DNA from: Paenibacillus sp. MAEPY2
Lineage (GTDB): Bacteria > Bacillota > Bacilli > Paenibacillales > Paenibacillaceae
Direction: 5' to 3'
Length of the DNA: 64,000 bases
Assembly (NCBI RefSeq): GCF_000499205.1
Contig: NZ_AWUK01000010.1
Coordinates: forward strand, 248,001 to 312,000
Both the position numbers and the translations under genes were made by a program. Below are positions 1-7,966 of this stretch, piece after piece (position 1 is the stretch's first letter; each line of letters starts with the position of its first letter). The notes beneath the pieces were generated by a model, which saw only the letters and a list, made by a program, of their open reading frames with translations, searched no databases and was not told the origin of the DNA.

Positions 1-336
1 CTCTCAGATGAAATGCAGAGCACACCCGACGGTACCGGATTTCCGCTGAATAAAGCCTCTTATGCGAAAAAAGCGCAAGCGTTGGTTCAAAAAGGGTCCA
101 TCCAGTCTGATCAACCGATCGGGCCGTTGAAAGGCAAGAACTTCAAAATCACACAGCAGGATATTGATGATTTGGACAAATTCCTGAACGGGGCGACGTA
201 CCCGCTACAATTCAAGCCCTCCAAGATTGACGAGATCATCACCGCAGAGGCACAGGCTTTTTTCACCGGTCAGAAGTCGGCTGACGAAGTAGCCAAGCTC
301 ATTCAGAACAGGGTAACTACTTATCTGAATGAGTAG
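1..336 (+). CDS. Carbohydrate ABC transporter substrate-binding protein, C-terminal part
   Basis: The reading frame is open from the first base and ends at a TAG at 334-336, so the N-terminus lies outside the window. The 111 visible residues look like the C-terminal lobe of a family 1 extracellular sugar-binding lipoprotein: a KNFKITQQDIDDLDKFLNG stretch, then an end with ITAEAQAFFTGQKSADEVAKL, which is where these proteins carry the last helices that close the lobe (recurring pattern 'E..aff.G.ksaeEvaklIQnRv'). It stops 24 bases before two sugar-type permease genes, the usual binding protein-permease-permease order. The assignment rests on context and this C-terminal helix pattern; the substrate cannot be read from the sequence. 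Confidence 0.8.
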   Translation, partial: LSDEMQSTPDGTGFPLNKASYAKKAQALVQKGSIQSDQPIGPLKGKNFKITQQDIDDLDKFLNGATYPLQFKPSKIDEIITAEAQAFFTGQKSADEVAKLIQNRVTTYLNE

Positions 337-360
337 CAGCAAGGGAAGGAGGAGTGACAG

Positions 361-1263
361 ATGACAGGAAAGCATGAAGGGATCAAGAGTTTCAGAGGAA
401 TCAGGATGCTACGTAAAGAGTGGATGGCTGCGGTACTTTTCCTGGCACCTAGCTTGATCGGATTTTCCGTATTTTATCTCATTCCGTTTGCCGCGGGGCT
501 GCTCTATTCCTTCCAGGATAATACCATCGACGGTACGTTTGTAGGCCTCGACAACTATCAGGCGGTGCTCTCCAGCGGCTCGTTCCGCAATGCAGCCGCC
601 AACACGCTGCTCTTTACGGGAGTAAGCGTTCCGCTCATTATTGCGCTATCCCTATGCTTTGCGCATTTGCTCAACCGGAGATTGTTTATTCGGAACTGGC
701 TCCAGACTGCGTTTGTACTGCCGCTGGTGGTCCCGGTAGCCTCGATCGTGATGATGTGGCAAATCCTGTTCGATTGGAATGGAACCCTGAATGTGTGGCT
801 GCAGCATTTGCATATGGGACGGGTGGATTGGATGAAGTCGGGGTGGTCCATGGTGGTATTGGTGGTGGTGTATGTATGGAAGAACATCGGCTACAACATT
901 ATTTTATTTCTCGCAGGCCTGCAAAGTATTCCGAAGGATTATTATGAGACTGCGGATATAGAAGGGGCGAATGGGCTGCATAAGTGGCTGCATATCACAT
1001 GGGTCTATTTGACACCAACGATGTTCATTGTGGTCCTGATGTCGATCATTAACTCCTTCAAAGTGTTCCGGGAGACGTACCTGATTGCTGGCGATTATCC
1101 GTATGATCGCATTTATATGCTTCAGCATTATATGAACAACATGTTCATGTCACTGGATGTACAAAAGCTGACGGCGGCAGCTGCGCTCATGGTAGCTAGT
1201 ATCCTCCTCTTCGTAAGCTTCATGCTGATGATAGAACGCCGCTTCCGGAGCTTTATGGAATAA
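361..1263 (+). CDS. Carbohydrate ABC transporter permease, MalF/UgpA type
   Basis: A 300-residue integral membrane protein of the binding-protein-dependent sugar permease family, the first of two subunits that form the channel. About six hydrophobic helices are visible, starting near residue 23 (MAAVLFLAPSLIGFSVFYLI). The EAA loop that contacts the ATPase is at about residues 193-215 (YYETADIEGANGLHKWLHIT). The start ATG follows AAGGAGG at 344-352. The gene sits between the binding protein and the second permease with short gaps, so the three are probably one transcript. No ATPase is visible here; such importers often share a common MsmX-type ATPase encoded elsewhere (inference). Substrate unknown. 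Confidence 0.93.
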   Translation: MTGKHEGIKSFRGIRMLRKEWMAAVLFLAPSLIGFSVFYLIPFAAGLLYSFQDNTIDGTFVGLDNYQAVLSSGSFRNAAANTLLFTGVSVPLIIALSLCFAHLLNRRLFIRNWLQTAFVLPLVVPVASIVMMWQILFDWNGTLNVWLQHLHMGRVDWMKSGWSMVVLVVVYVWKNIGYNIILFLAGLQSIPKDYYETADIEGANGLHKWLHITWVYLTPTMFIVVLMSIINSFKVFRETYLIAGDYPYDRIYMLQHYMNNMFMSLDVQKLTAAAALMVASILLFVSFMLMIERRFRSFME

Positions 1264-1272
1264 GGAAGGACC

Positions 1273-2151
1273 GTGGGCATAATGGCTTTATTTCGCAAAG
1301 TAGTGTTGACCGTAGTAATGAGTATCTTGGCGTTGGCCATGCTATTTCCAATCCTAATCACATTCTCAAACTCTTTCATGACGGAGAGCGAAATTGACTA
1401 TAATTATCATCTTATTGGGAAAATGGTCAACGTTGCTGCAGGGGAGAAGAACGGTTTTATTAACCTGAAACTGATTCCCGACTGGGTTTCTTTCAACCAA
1501 TATGGGGAAGTGCTGTTGCATAAACCTCTCTTCCTGCACATGTTCTGGAATTCTGTCTTTATCGTGCTGCCGATCATCATCGGGCAGGTAGTTGTAGCTT
1601 CACTGGCAGCCTATGCCTTTGCCAAGCTCCGCTTCTGGGGAAGGGAGAAGCTGTTCGTTGTATACTTAATGACGATGCTGATGCCGTTTCAGGTGACGCT
1701 TGTCCCCAATTACATTATTGCGGACAAGATGGGGCTGATGAATAGCACATCTGCGATCATTTTGCCGGGAATATTCAGTGCGTTCGGTGTGTTTATGCTG
1801 AGGCAGTCCATGCTGCATATTCCATATTCTTACCTTGAGGCAGCCAAGATGGACGGGGCCGGACAGTTGAGGATTTTCTACTCGATCATGCTTCCGCTTA
1901 TCAAGCCGGGCATGGCGGCCTTGACGGTACTGCTGTTCGTGGATAACTGGAATATGGTGGAGCAGCCGCTGATCTTTTTAGAGGATGCTTTCAAACAGCC
2001 GCTGTCCTTATACTTGTCGCGAATTAATGAGGGGGCCCGCGGTGTGGCGTTCGCTGCATCTGCGTTGTATATGGCTCCCATGGTATTGCTGTTTTTATAT
2101 GCGGAGTCGTATTTTATTGAAGGTATTCAATTATCGGGCATTAAAGGGTAG
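1273..2151 (+). CDS. Carbohydrate ABC transporter permease, MalG/AraQ type
   Basis: The second permease subunit of the importer, 292 residues with about six membrane helices. The EAA loop with the hallmark YLEAAKMDGAGQLRIFYSIM is near residues 188-207. The GTG at 1273 is only two bases behind GGAAGGA (1264-1270). The in-frame ATG at 1282 has a more normal spacing and gives a protein beginning MALFRK, so either start is possible. Nine bases separate it from the first permease and about 20 from the next gene, which indicates an operon. The C-terminal sequence 'ESYFIEGIQLSGIKG' is typical of sugar permeases of this class, where the end reads 'fi.Gl..GavKG'. Confidence 0.93.
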   Translation: MGIMALFRKVVLTVVMSILALAMLFPILITFSNSFMTESEIDYNYHLIGKMVNVAAGEKNGFINLKLIPDWVSFNQYGEVLLHKPLFLHMFWNSVFIVLPIIIGQVVVASLAAYAFAKLRFWGREKLFVVYLMTMLMPFQVTLVPNYIIADKMGLMNSTSAIILPGIFSAFGVFMLRQSMLHIPYSYLEAAKMDGAGQLRIFYSIMLPLIKPGMAALTVLLFVDNWNMVEQPLIFLEDAFKQPLSLYLSRINEGARGVAFAASALYMAPMVLLFLYAESYFIEGIQLSGIKG

Positions 2152-2172
2152 TTTATTCACGGGGTGATCACA

Positions 2173-3291
2173 TTGGAAGTGCAACATGCAGGGCGCAAGA
2201 AAACAATCGCTGTAATCGCAGGCGTGTTTCTCGGGCTGCTGATCTTATTCACCTTGTTCAGCAATACGTTAATGTCGTTAACCTTGCCGAAGGTAGCGCT
2301 TGTCACGGTGAGCCGCGGCGTGCTGAGTCATGAATTTCAGAGCATTGGCGTTCTGAAATGGAAAGCGGAGACTGAACTAAGCAGTACCTCTGGCTGGAAA
2401 GTGAAGAAGGTGGCGGTCAAGAAAGGCGATGTGGTGCAAAAAGGACAGACGCTGATCACTTATGACAGCAAGGACATCAAACTGCAGATTCAGGATGAAC
2501 AAGGAAGCCTCGCCAAATTAAAGCTGTCCACGGGCAGTTTGCAATATGCCTTAATGGAGGCCATGCAAGGCGGGGATAAAAAAATAATCAATGACGCAAC
2601 AACCGCCTATAAAAGTCATGAGATTGATATCGAGACCCAGCAGCGGCACATTCAGAAACTGCAGGACAGCCTAAAGGAGAATTCGAAGCTGGTCGCCCCC
2701 TTTGCGGGAATAGTAACCAAAGTTAACGCAATGGAAGGTTTTCCTTCCAGCGGACCGGATGTGATGATTTCTAATCGAGATCTGGGCTTGATGTTAGAGC
2801 TATCATTGCCAACTCCGGCAGTTGCCCTGCTCAAGGCCGGGGATGAGCTGGATGTGCAAGTGAATGGCAAGGAAGCCAAACAAATGAAGGGGCAGATCGA
2901 GAGCATTCAGGATGGTGATCCTGTGAATTCAGATATCGGGGAAAGTGCGAATGGGAATTCCACGGTTCCCATGAGGAAGCTCATCCTCTCCATTCAAGAC
3001 CCTGCTGCTAAGGAAGGTGATATAGCTCAGGTTGATCTGACCCAAACGCTGGAGGATGTGGTGCTTGTACCGAATGCGGCCATTCATGATGAAGGTGGCA
3101 AGAAATATGTATTTGGCATTGAGCAAAAGGACGGGCCGCTCGGCAACGCCTTTTATGTTCGTAAAGTTTATATCACGGTTGATGATGACAATGCGTCGTT
3201 ATCTGCCGTAACCGGCGGACTGTTTGACCAGGAATCTATCATTATAGAGAGCAGTGAACCCTTGCAGGAGGGCAACAAGATTCGTATGTAG
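2173..3291 (+). CDS. HlyD-family membrane fusion / efflux adaptor protein
   Basis: About 372 residues with one N-terminal membrane helix (about residues 11-33) and an external adaptor body. A biotinyl-lipoyl half-motif (GWKVKKVAVKKGDVVQKGQ) is followed by a charged coiled-coil hairpin and the second half-motif (LVAPFAGIVTKVNAMEG), then a beta-barrel region. This is the layout of MacA/HlyD/YknX adaptors, which link an ABC exporter to the cell surface. The TTG at 2173 lies five bases behind GGGGTGA; a GTG at 2164 is in frame but lies inside that ribosome binding site. Oddly, it follows a sugar importer rather than a MacB-type exporter, and a strong terminator follows at 3318, so no exporter partner is seen here. 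Confidence 0.85.
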   Translation: MEVQHAGRKKTIAVIAGVFLGLLILFTLFSNTLMSLTLPKVALVTVSRGVLSHEFQSIGVLKWKAETELSSTSGWKVKKVAVKKGDVVQKGQTLITYDSKDIKLQIQDEQGSLAKLKLSTGSLQYALMEAMQGGDKKIINDATTAYKSHEIDIETQQRHIQKLQDSLKENSKLVAPFAGIVTKVNAMEGFPSSGPDVMISNRDLGLMLELSLPTPAVALLKAGDELDVQVNGKEAKQMKGQIESIQDGDPVNSDIGESANGNSTVPMRKLILSIQDPAAKEGDIAQVDLTQTLEDVVLVPNAAIHDEGGKKYVFGIEQKDGPLGNAFYVRKVYITVDDDNASLSAVTGGLFDQESIIIESSEPLQEGNKIRM

Positions 3292-3317
3292 ACATTCTGG
3301 AACAACATGTTTTGGTA

Positions 3318-3365
3318 GTCACAGTACCACCCGTTGAACGGGTGGTACTGTGACTTATTTTTTTC
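3318..3365 (+). terminator. Strong rho-independent terminator
   Basis: A perfect 15-bp stem (3318-3332 with 3340-3354) with a 7-base loop is followed by a T-rich run. It closes the importer/adaptor operon. Confidence 0.93.
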
Positions 3366-3626
3366 TGGAATTATGTCTTGGCAAATGGGGGATAATGTAA
3401 GTTTAGTTGTTTTTGGTATAGTAGAGCAGGCATCAGCCCAAAGGATGTGGATCGGTTCTTCGTCCCTTTTATCGTGCGATAAATCACGTACATGCGGTCC
3501 GGGCGGGCATGGTCTGGGCTTGCGATTGCGAAGTGGATTGTCGAGGCGCATCATGGTCGGATTGCTTTGTTAAGCGAAGAAGGCAGGGGGAGTACATTTA
3601 GTGTAGATATTCCTGTAAATAAATAA
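3364..3626 (+). pseudogene. Frameshifted C-terminal remnant of a sensor histidine kinase
   Basis: No single frame is open, but three frames together spell the end of a histidine kinase ATPase domain. A D-N-V-S-L-V-V strand is near 3390; AGISPKDVDRFF (the G2-like lid region) near 3432-3467; FYRA at about 3468-3479; [15 protein letters not shown] directly after in another frame; then [20 protein letters not shown] in a third frame, continuing [14 protein letters not shown] to the TAA at 3624. At least two frame changes occur within 60 bases, so it cannot be translated as one protein. It lies behind a terminator and has no partner regulator nearby. The family call is confident; the left edge is not. 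Confidence 0.82.
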
Positions 3627-3674
3627 CATTTCGATTAATTTCGATTTTCGAATGACCTGAGTGGATGACTGTTA

Positions 3675-3680
3675 TATAAT
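3675..3680 (+). promoter_or_regulatory. Candidate -10 box for the symporter gene
   Basis: A perfect TATAAT lies 34 bases upstream of the chosen ATG at 3715. No good -35 box is seen at the usual distance, so the promoter call is tentative. It also argues against the in-frame GTG at 3661 as the start. Confidence 0.4.
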
Positions 3681-3714
3681 AACGGAAAAACTTAGAACAG
3701 ATGGAGTAGATATA

Positions 3715-5079
3715 ATGAATTTTAGTAAGTCCAATGATTCCAATTTGAATCAAGACGGTCCAAACAAAGGTGAACGCTTCTCACAAGCCGGATTCATTAT
3801 GGCTGCCATTGGCAGCTCGGTTGGTCTGGGCAACATGTGGAAGTTTCCTTATATTACGGGAGAGAACGGGGGCGCTGCCTTTTTCCTGCTCTTTATCGTT
3901 TGTCTTCTGTTGATTGGTCTGCCTGTATTGCTGGCCGAACTTGCGATTGGCCGCAGCGGCAGAGGAAGCGCAGCAACGGCTTTTATTAAAGCAGGTGGAC
4001 AAAAGGGGTGGCTTGCGGCTGGATTGCTGCAAGTACTGACGCCGTTTATCATTCTTTCCTTTTATGTCATCATTGCAGGCTGGACGCTGCAATATGCAGT
4101 GACGTCCTTCAGCGGTACTTTGTATAACAATACCGACTTTGCCGGACAATTCGATGATTTTGTGGGCGGTTATATGCCTTTGGTGTGGCAAGTGGTTTCA
4201 GTCCTGATCACAGGCCTGATCGTAGTCAAAGGAGTCTCCAACGGCATTGAGAGGTTTAACAAGATCCTTATACCGGCGATGCTGGTGCTGCTCGTGATTC
4301 TGATGATTCGTGCGGTAACTTTACCGGGAGCTGGAGCGGGAGTATCCTTTTTCCTGAACCCCGACTTCTCACAGCTTACGACCGAATCTGCCCTGGTTGC
4401 GCTTGGACATGCCTTCTTCTCCCTGTCGCTTGGTATGGGTATTCTCGTGACATACGGTTCATATGTTGATAAAAATCAATCGCTCGGTGCAGCAACCGTT
4501 GCTGTCGGTGCGGGTGACCTGATATATGCGTTCATTGCTGGTCTGATCATATTCCCAACGACATTTTCCTTCGGGATTGCACCGGATCAGGGTCCGTCGT
4601 TGATCTTTGTGGCACTGCCTGCTGCGTTCTCGGCCATGCCGCTTGGATTCCTGTTCGGCGGATTGTTCTTCGTGCTTCTGGCGATAGCGGCATTAACATC
4701 AGCTGTATCCTTGCTGGAGGTTCCGGTGAAGTATTTCATGGAGCGATTGTCCTGGAGCCGTAGTCGTGCGGTATGGGTCATTTCACTTGCAGTCTTCCTC
4801 GTGGGCCTTCCTTCGGCACTTTCCTTGGGGTTGATGCCTGATCTGAAAATTGGCTCCAAAAATGTGTTTGACTGGATGGATTTTGTGGCGTCCAACATCA
4901 TGCTTCCAGTTGGTGGATTGCTGGTTACTATTTTTGCCGGATACTTCTGGAAAAAGGCTGCCGAAGCATCCGGCCTGCGTGCAGGGTGGTTCAGGGTATG
5001 GCTGTTCATGCTGCGTTACGTAGCACCTATCCTGGTGCTTCTGGTTCTGCTGCACACCTCCGGTATTATTCACTTCTAA
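3715..5079 (+). CDS. Sodium-dependent transporter of the neurotransmitter:sodium symporter (NSS) family
   Basis: A 454-residue transporter of the LeuT/NSS fold, predicted to import an amino acid or related solute with sodium. The N-terminal helix carries the family signature AAIGSSVGLGNMWKFPYITG with the unwound Na+/substrate region, then 11-12 hydrophobic helices follow, including SFYVIIAGWTLQY and HAFFSLSLGMGILVTYGSY. The ATG at 3715 sits eight bases after GATGGAG and is preferred over the upstream GTG at 3661, which overlaps a -10 box. It appears to be a single-gene unit with a terminator-like structure at 5134-5209. The substrate is not predictable. Confidence 0.93.
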   Translation: MNFSKSNDSNLNQDGPNKGERFSQAGFIMAAIGSSVGLGNMWKFPYITGENGGAAFFLLFIVCLLLIGLPVLLAELAIGRSGRGSAATAFIKAGGQKGWLAAGLLQVLTPFIILSFYVIIAGWTLQYAVTSFSGTLYNNTDFAGQFDDFVGGYMPLVWQVVSVLITGLIVVKGVSNGIERFNKILIPAMLVLLVILMIRAVTLPGAGAGVSFFLNPDFSQLTTESALVALGHAFFSLSLGMGILVTYGSYVDKNQSLGAATVAVGAGDLIYAFIAGLIIFPTTFSFGIAPDQGPSLIFVALPAAFSAMPLGFLFGGLFFVLLAIAALTSAVSLLEVPVKYFMERLSWSRSRAVWVISLAVFLVGLPSALSLGLMPDLKIGSKNVFDWMDFVASNIMLPVGGLLVTIFAGYFWKKAAEASGLRAGWFRVWLFMLRYVAPILVLLVLLHTSGIIHF

Positions 5080-5133
5080 AACGGTTGGGAATGGAAGTGA
5101 AGAAGTAAGGTACTGTGCAGATTTGCCATTGAT

Positions 5134-5209
5134 AAAACCTCTTGGAAGAAATGCAAAAGCCCTTGTGTTCCCTCGTCAATTTTGGGACAATACAGAGTAG
5201 AGGTTTTTT
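5134..5209 (+). terminator. Terminator-like leader hairpin ahead of the RlmN-like gene
   Basis: Perfect 9-base arms (5134-5142 and 5199-5207) are followed by a run of T. They enclose an inner hairpin (TTGTgtTCCC near 5163-5172 with GGGACAA at 5184-5190). It lies between the symporter stop (5079) and the methyltransferase start (5259), so it could end the upstream transcript or act as an attenuator in the 5' leader of the downstream gene. The stem is seen; the role is inference. Confidence 0.5.
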
Positions 5210-5258
5210 GGGTAGGACCGATGAGCCATATGCTTTTTTGCGAAAAGAGGACAATAAC

Positions 5259-6353
5259 ATGATTAAATCATCCATATATGGATTAACATTAGAGCAATTA
5301 CGTGCCTGGCTGCCGGAGCATGGACAGAAGAAATCCCGTGCTTCCCGCATCTGGGAATGGTTATATCAGGAGCGTGTGAACGATTTTACCGAGATGACGG
5401 ATGTCCGTCAGGAATGTCTGGATGTTATTTCCGAGCATTTTACAATGAACTCGCTGAGTGAACATGTGAAGCAGGAATCGGCAGACGGCACGGTGAAATT
5501 TCTGCTGCGTATGCAGGACGGCAATCTGATTGAAACCGTCTTAATGCGACAAAAATATGGTCTCACTGTATGTGTAACCACTCAAGTGGGATGTAACATT
5601 GGCTGCAGCTTCTGCGCGAGCGGGCTGATCAAGAAGAGCCGTGATCTGTCCGGTGGCGAAATTGTAGAACAGATTATGCATGTACAACAGTATCTTGATG
5701 CAGCTGGCCAAGGCGAGCGGGTAACTAATGTGGTCGTGATGGGAATTGGCGAGCCGTTTGACAATTTCAAGAACATGACGGACTTCATCGAAGTGATTAA
5801 GGATCGTAAAGGATTGGCGCTTGCGGCCAAGCGGATCACCGTATCGACGAGCGGACTGCCTGACAAGATCAAGGAATTTGCCGACAGTAATCTGCAAGTC
5901 AATTTGGCGATTTCGCTGCATGCACCGAATAATGAACTGCGTACACAGATTATGAAGATCAACCGCGCCTTTCCGATTGAGCAATTGATGGACGCGGTGG
6001 ATTATTACCTGACGACAACGAACAAACGCATTATGTTTGAATATATTTTGCTTCGGGATGTCAACGATCAGCGGGAGCATGCCGCCGAACTGGCTGAACT
6101 ACTTTCGAGCCGGAAGAGCATGGTCAGCATCAATCTGATTCCGTACAATCCGGTGGATGAGCATAGCCAGTATCAGCGGAGTACCGAAGAGTCTATTCTG
6201 GGCTTCTATGATACATTGAAAAAGAATAATATCAACGCCACTGTACGCATGGAGCATGGTACCGATATCGATGCCGCCTGCGGACAACTGCGTAGTAAAC
6301 AGATGAAAAATAATACCGATGAATCGCAGCCAGGTCGTCTGGCTTTGGGATAA
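5259..6353 (+). CDS. rlmN: RlmN/Cfr-superfamily radical SAM 23S rRNA (adenine-2503) methyltransferase
   Basis: A 364-residue radical SAM enzyme, predicted to methylate A2503 of 23S rRNA. The iron-sulfur motif C-x3-C-x2-C is CNIGCSFC (about residues 113-120). The methyl-carrying and resolving cysteines of the family match VCVTTQ and DIDAACGQL. The segments [17 protein letters not shown] and [10 protein letters not shown] resemble Bacillus RlmN more than Cfr, so C2 methylation is more likely than the C8 methylation that gives antibiotic resistance; sequence alone does not settle this. The ATG at 5259 follows AAAGAGGA by seven bases. The frame is open upstream to 5142, but that part lies in the structured leader. 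RlmN is usually located beside stp/prkC genes, so this isolated copy may be a second homologue. Confidence 0.85.
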   Translation: MIKSSIYGLTLEQLRAWLPEHGQKKSRASRIWEWLYQERVNDFTEMTDVRQECLDVISEHFTMNSLSEHVKQESADGTVKFLLRMQDGNLIETVLMRQKYGLTVCVTTQVGCNIGCSFCASGLIKKSRDLSGGEIVEQIMHVQQYLDAAGQGERVTNVVVMGIGEPFDNFKNMTDFIEVIKDRKGLALAAKRITVSTSGLPDKIKEFADSNLQVNLAISLHAPNNELRTQIMKINRAFPIEQLMDAVDYYLTTTNKRIMFEYILLRDVNDQREHAAELAELLSSRKSMVSINLIPYNPVDEHSQYQRSTEESILGFYDTLKKNNINATVRMEHGTDIDAACGQLRSKQMKNNTDESQPGRLALG

Positions 6354-6364
6354 AGAGGTGAGAG

Positions 6365-6393
6365 AAGAAGTCAGGTTAACGCCCGACTTCTTT
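6365..6393 (+). terminator. Terminator after the RlmN-like gene
   Basis: A GAAGTC/GACTTC stem with an inner GG/CC step (6367-6390) is followed by a short T run, 12 bases after the rlmN stop codon. Confidence 0.6.
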
Positions 6394-6637
6394 GTCATGA
6401 TAATGCTAATTAAACGCTCTCCTAAGTGGAGCACTCCTAACGAACACACCACACCTTATTGTGGGAAATTACTCGAATTAGAAATGCTAACGAATCTCAG
6501 CCACTTTATTACGATAAAACCGCAGAAAAAGGTGCATTGTAGGCTGCAAAATAGTAAATAAGGTGTATACGATTCATTACATTCTCAAAATGGCTGGATC
6601 TCCAATAATAACACTTGCTGGGCTCCTTAGAACCCAA
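6394..6637. other. Intergenic stretch without a recognised gene
   Basis: Short open frames occur here but none has a ribosome binding site or a recognisable protein. I see no promoter, repeat or RNA motif that I can name. Confidence 0.5.
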
Positions 6638-6690
6638 AAAGAGCATCCAAAGTCTTGTTCTTGACCTTTGAGGATGCTCTTTATTCTTTT
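6638..6690. terminator. Bidirectional terminator between rlmN region and GNAT gene
   Basis: Arms AAAGAGCATCC (6638-6648) and GGATGCTCTTT (6672-6682) pair perfectly, with a second short AAAG/CTTT pairing inside. The flanking A and T runs suit termination from both sides, mainly for the GNAT gene on the minus strand. Confidence 0.8.
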
Positions 6691-6695
6691 TGTAG

Positions 6696-7136
6696 TTATT
6701 TCAGTTTTTTGGTCATCAGCAGATGAGGAATGCCATCTTCCATAAATACGTCCGAGGCAGCCGTATATCCGAGACGTTCGTAGAACCCGGAGGCTTGTAC
6801 CTGTGCGTGCAGCTTGGCTTTGTCCAGCCCTTGGTCGAGGGCCATCTGTTCCAGCTTATCGATTAGTACACGACCAAGTCCAAGTTTTCGATAATCGATC
6901 ATGACACAGATCCGTTCCAATTTGGCAACATTTTCAACTACACGCAGTCTGGAAGAGGCAGCTGGCGCACCGTCCACGTAAAGAAGGATATGACGAGCTT
7001 CTGTATCCAGTGCATCGTAAGCGTCAAATTCATCCTCCGCAGGCACCCCTTGCTCTTCAACAAAGATGGCGGTACGTATGGCGAAGCAGGCGTCGAGCAA
7101 ATCTTGGCGATTAGCTTCAACAATAGTTGTATTCAT
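6696..7136 (-). CDS. GNAT-family N-acetyltransferase, YjcF/ElaA-like
   Basis: A 146-residue acetyl-CoA-dependent acyltransferase of unknown acceptor. N-terminal FAIRTAIFVEEQGVPAEDEF is the characteristic opening of the YjcF/ElaA subgroup. The acetyl-CoA binding loop follows in motif A as YRKLGLGRVLIDKLEQMA, and the end has FYERLGYTAASDVFMEDGIP. The start at 7136 (ATG on the minus strand) is preceded by AAGGGG at nine bases; an upstream in-frame start would add 30 residues without domain similarity. It is divergent from a MarR regulator with 172 bases between them, so the pair may share control. Confidence 0.88.
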   Translation of the reverse strand: MNTTIVEANRQDLLDACFAIRTAIFVEEQGVPAEDEFDAYDALDTEARHILLYVDGAPAASSRLRVVENVAKLERICVMIDYRKLGLGRVLIDKLEQMALDQGLDKAKLHAQVQASGFYERLGYTAASDVFMEDGIPHLLMTKKLK

Positions 7137-7270
7137 GAAATATTCCCCTTTAGTCAATAGTAATCCTATCCTGACATGGTAAACTGGTACATAGCATGAA
7201 CGTGTACCTGTCCCATGTGTTATCATGGTTAAAATTTGAACTGATTCAATTTAGTTATATCATCAATTAT

Positions 7271-7284
7271 GTTGCGAATGCAAC
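7271..7284. promoter_or_regulatory. Inverted repeat, candidate MarR operator
   Basis: GTTGCgaatGCAAC is a perfect 5-bp inverted repeat, flanked by AATT on both sides. It lies in the divergent GNAT/MarR spacer, 25 bases before the MarR start. Autoregulation by the adjacent MarR protein is a reasonable inference. Confidence 0.45.
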
Positions 7285-7308
7285 AATTCTAGATGGAGAG
7301 TGGATACA

Positions 7309-7785
7309 TTGACTGAAAAAAAAGAAGTGCTGCGTGAAATCGGCATGATTGCCCGCTGTCTGGATTCAATCAGCAACGTGGAATTCCAGCATCTAAACCT
7401 GTCTCGTGGACAGTATTTGTATCTTTATCGCATTTGCGAGAATCCCGGCATTATTCCCAACCAGCTGGCTGAACTAATCAAAGTCGATCGTACCACGGCA
7501 GCCAGAGCTATCAGCAAACTGGAATCGGACGGATTTATTGTCAAACAATCTGCATTGGATAATAAGAAGAATAAGCTGTTATATCCGACTGATGCTGGTC
7601 TTGAAGCCTGGGAGTTTATCCGCAGAGAAGGAGTTCACTCGGACCAGGTGACGCTTCAAGGCTTGACGGAAGAGGAGGTTGAGACAGCCGTGAACCTATT
7701 GCGCCGGATGCGCCACAACATCGAGGTGGATTGGAAATTTGTCAAAAAGGGCGGCCGGCGGCCTTATATGGATCAATCTGAATAA
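7309..7785 (+). CDS. MarR-family transcriptional regulator
   Basis: A winged-helix regulator of 158 residues. The helix-turn-helix region reads NQLAELIKVDRTTAARAISK followed by LESDGFI and the wing with DNKKNKLLYPTDAG, the standard MarR arrangement (about residues 52-100). A TTG at 7309 lies about ten bases after GGAG (7295-7298); a GTG at 7300 is also in frame but falls on the ribosome binding site. It is divergent from a GNAT acetyltransferase, with an inverted repeat in the spacer that may be its operator. The ligand is unknown. Confidence 0.88.
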   Translation: MTEKKEVLREIGMIARCLDSISNVEFQHLNLSRGQYLYLYRICENPGIIPNQLAELIKVDRTTAARAISKLESDGFIVKQSALDNKKNKLLYPTDAGLEAWEFIRREGVHSDQVTLQGLTEEEVETAVNLLRRMRHNIEVDWKFVKKGGRRPYMDQSE

Positions 7786-7966
7786 ATCCTATCTCTGTCC
7801 TTGACTGCTATAACCCATTTCATTTACGCCTGCGTGTCCTATTTTACGTATGGCTTCTTTGAAGCATGTCGATAGACGCTTTTCTTAGTAAATTCACAGA
7901 AAGTGATGCTATACTTCTTCTCATCAGGAATAAACCATTCATTGTGGAGGGGAGGGGACAACGATC

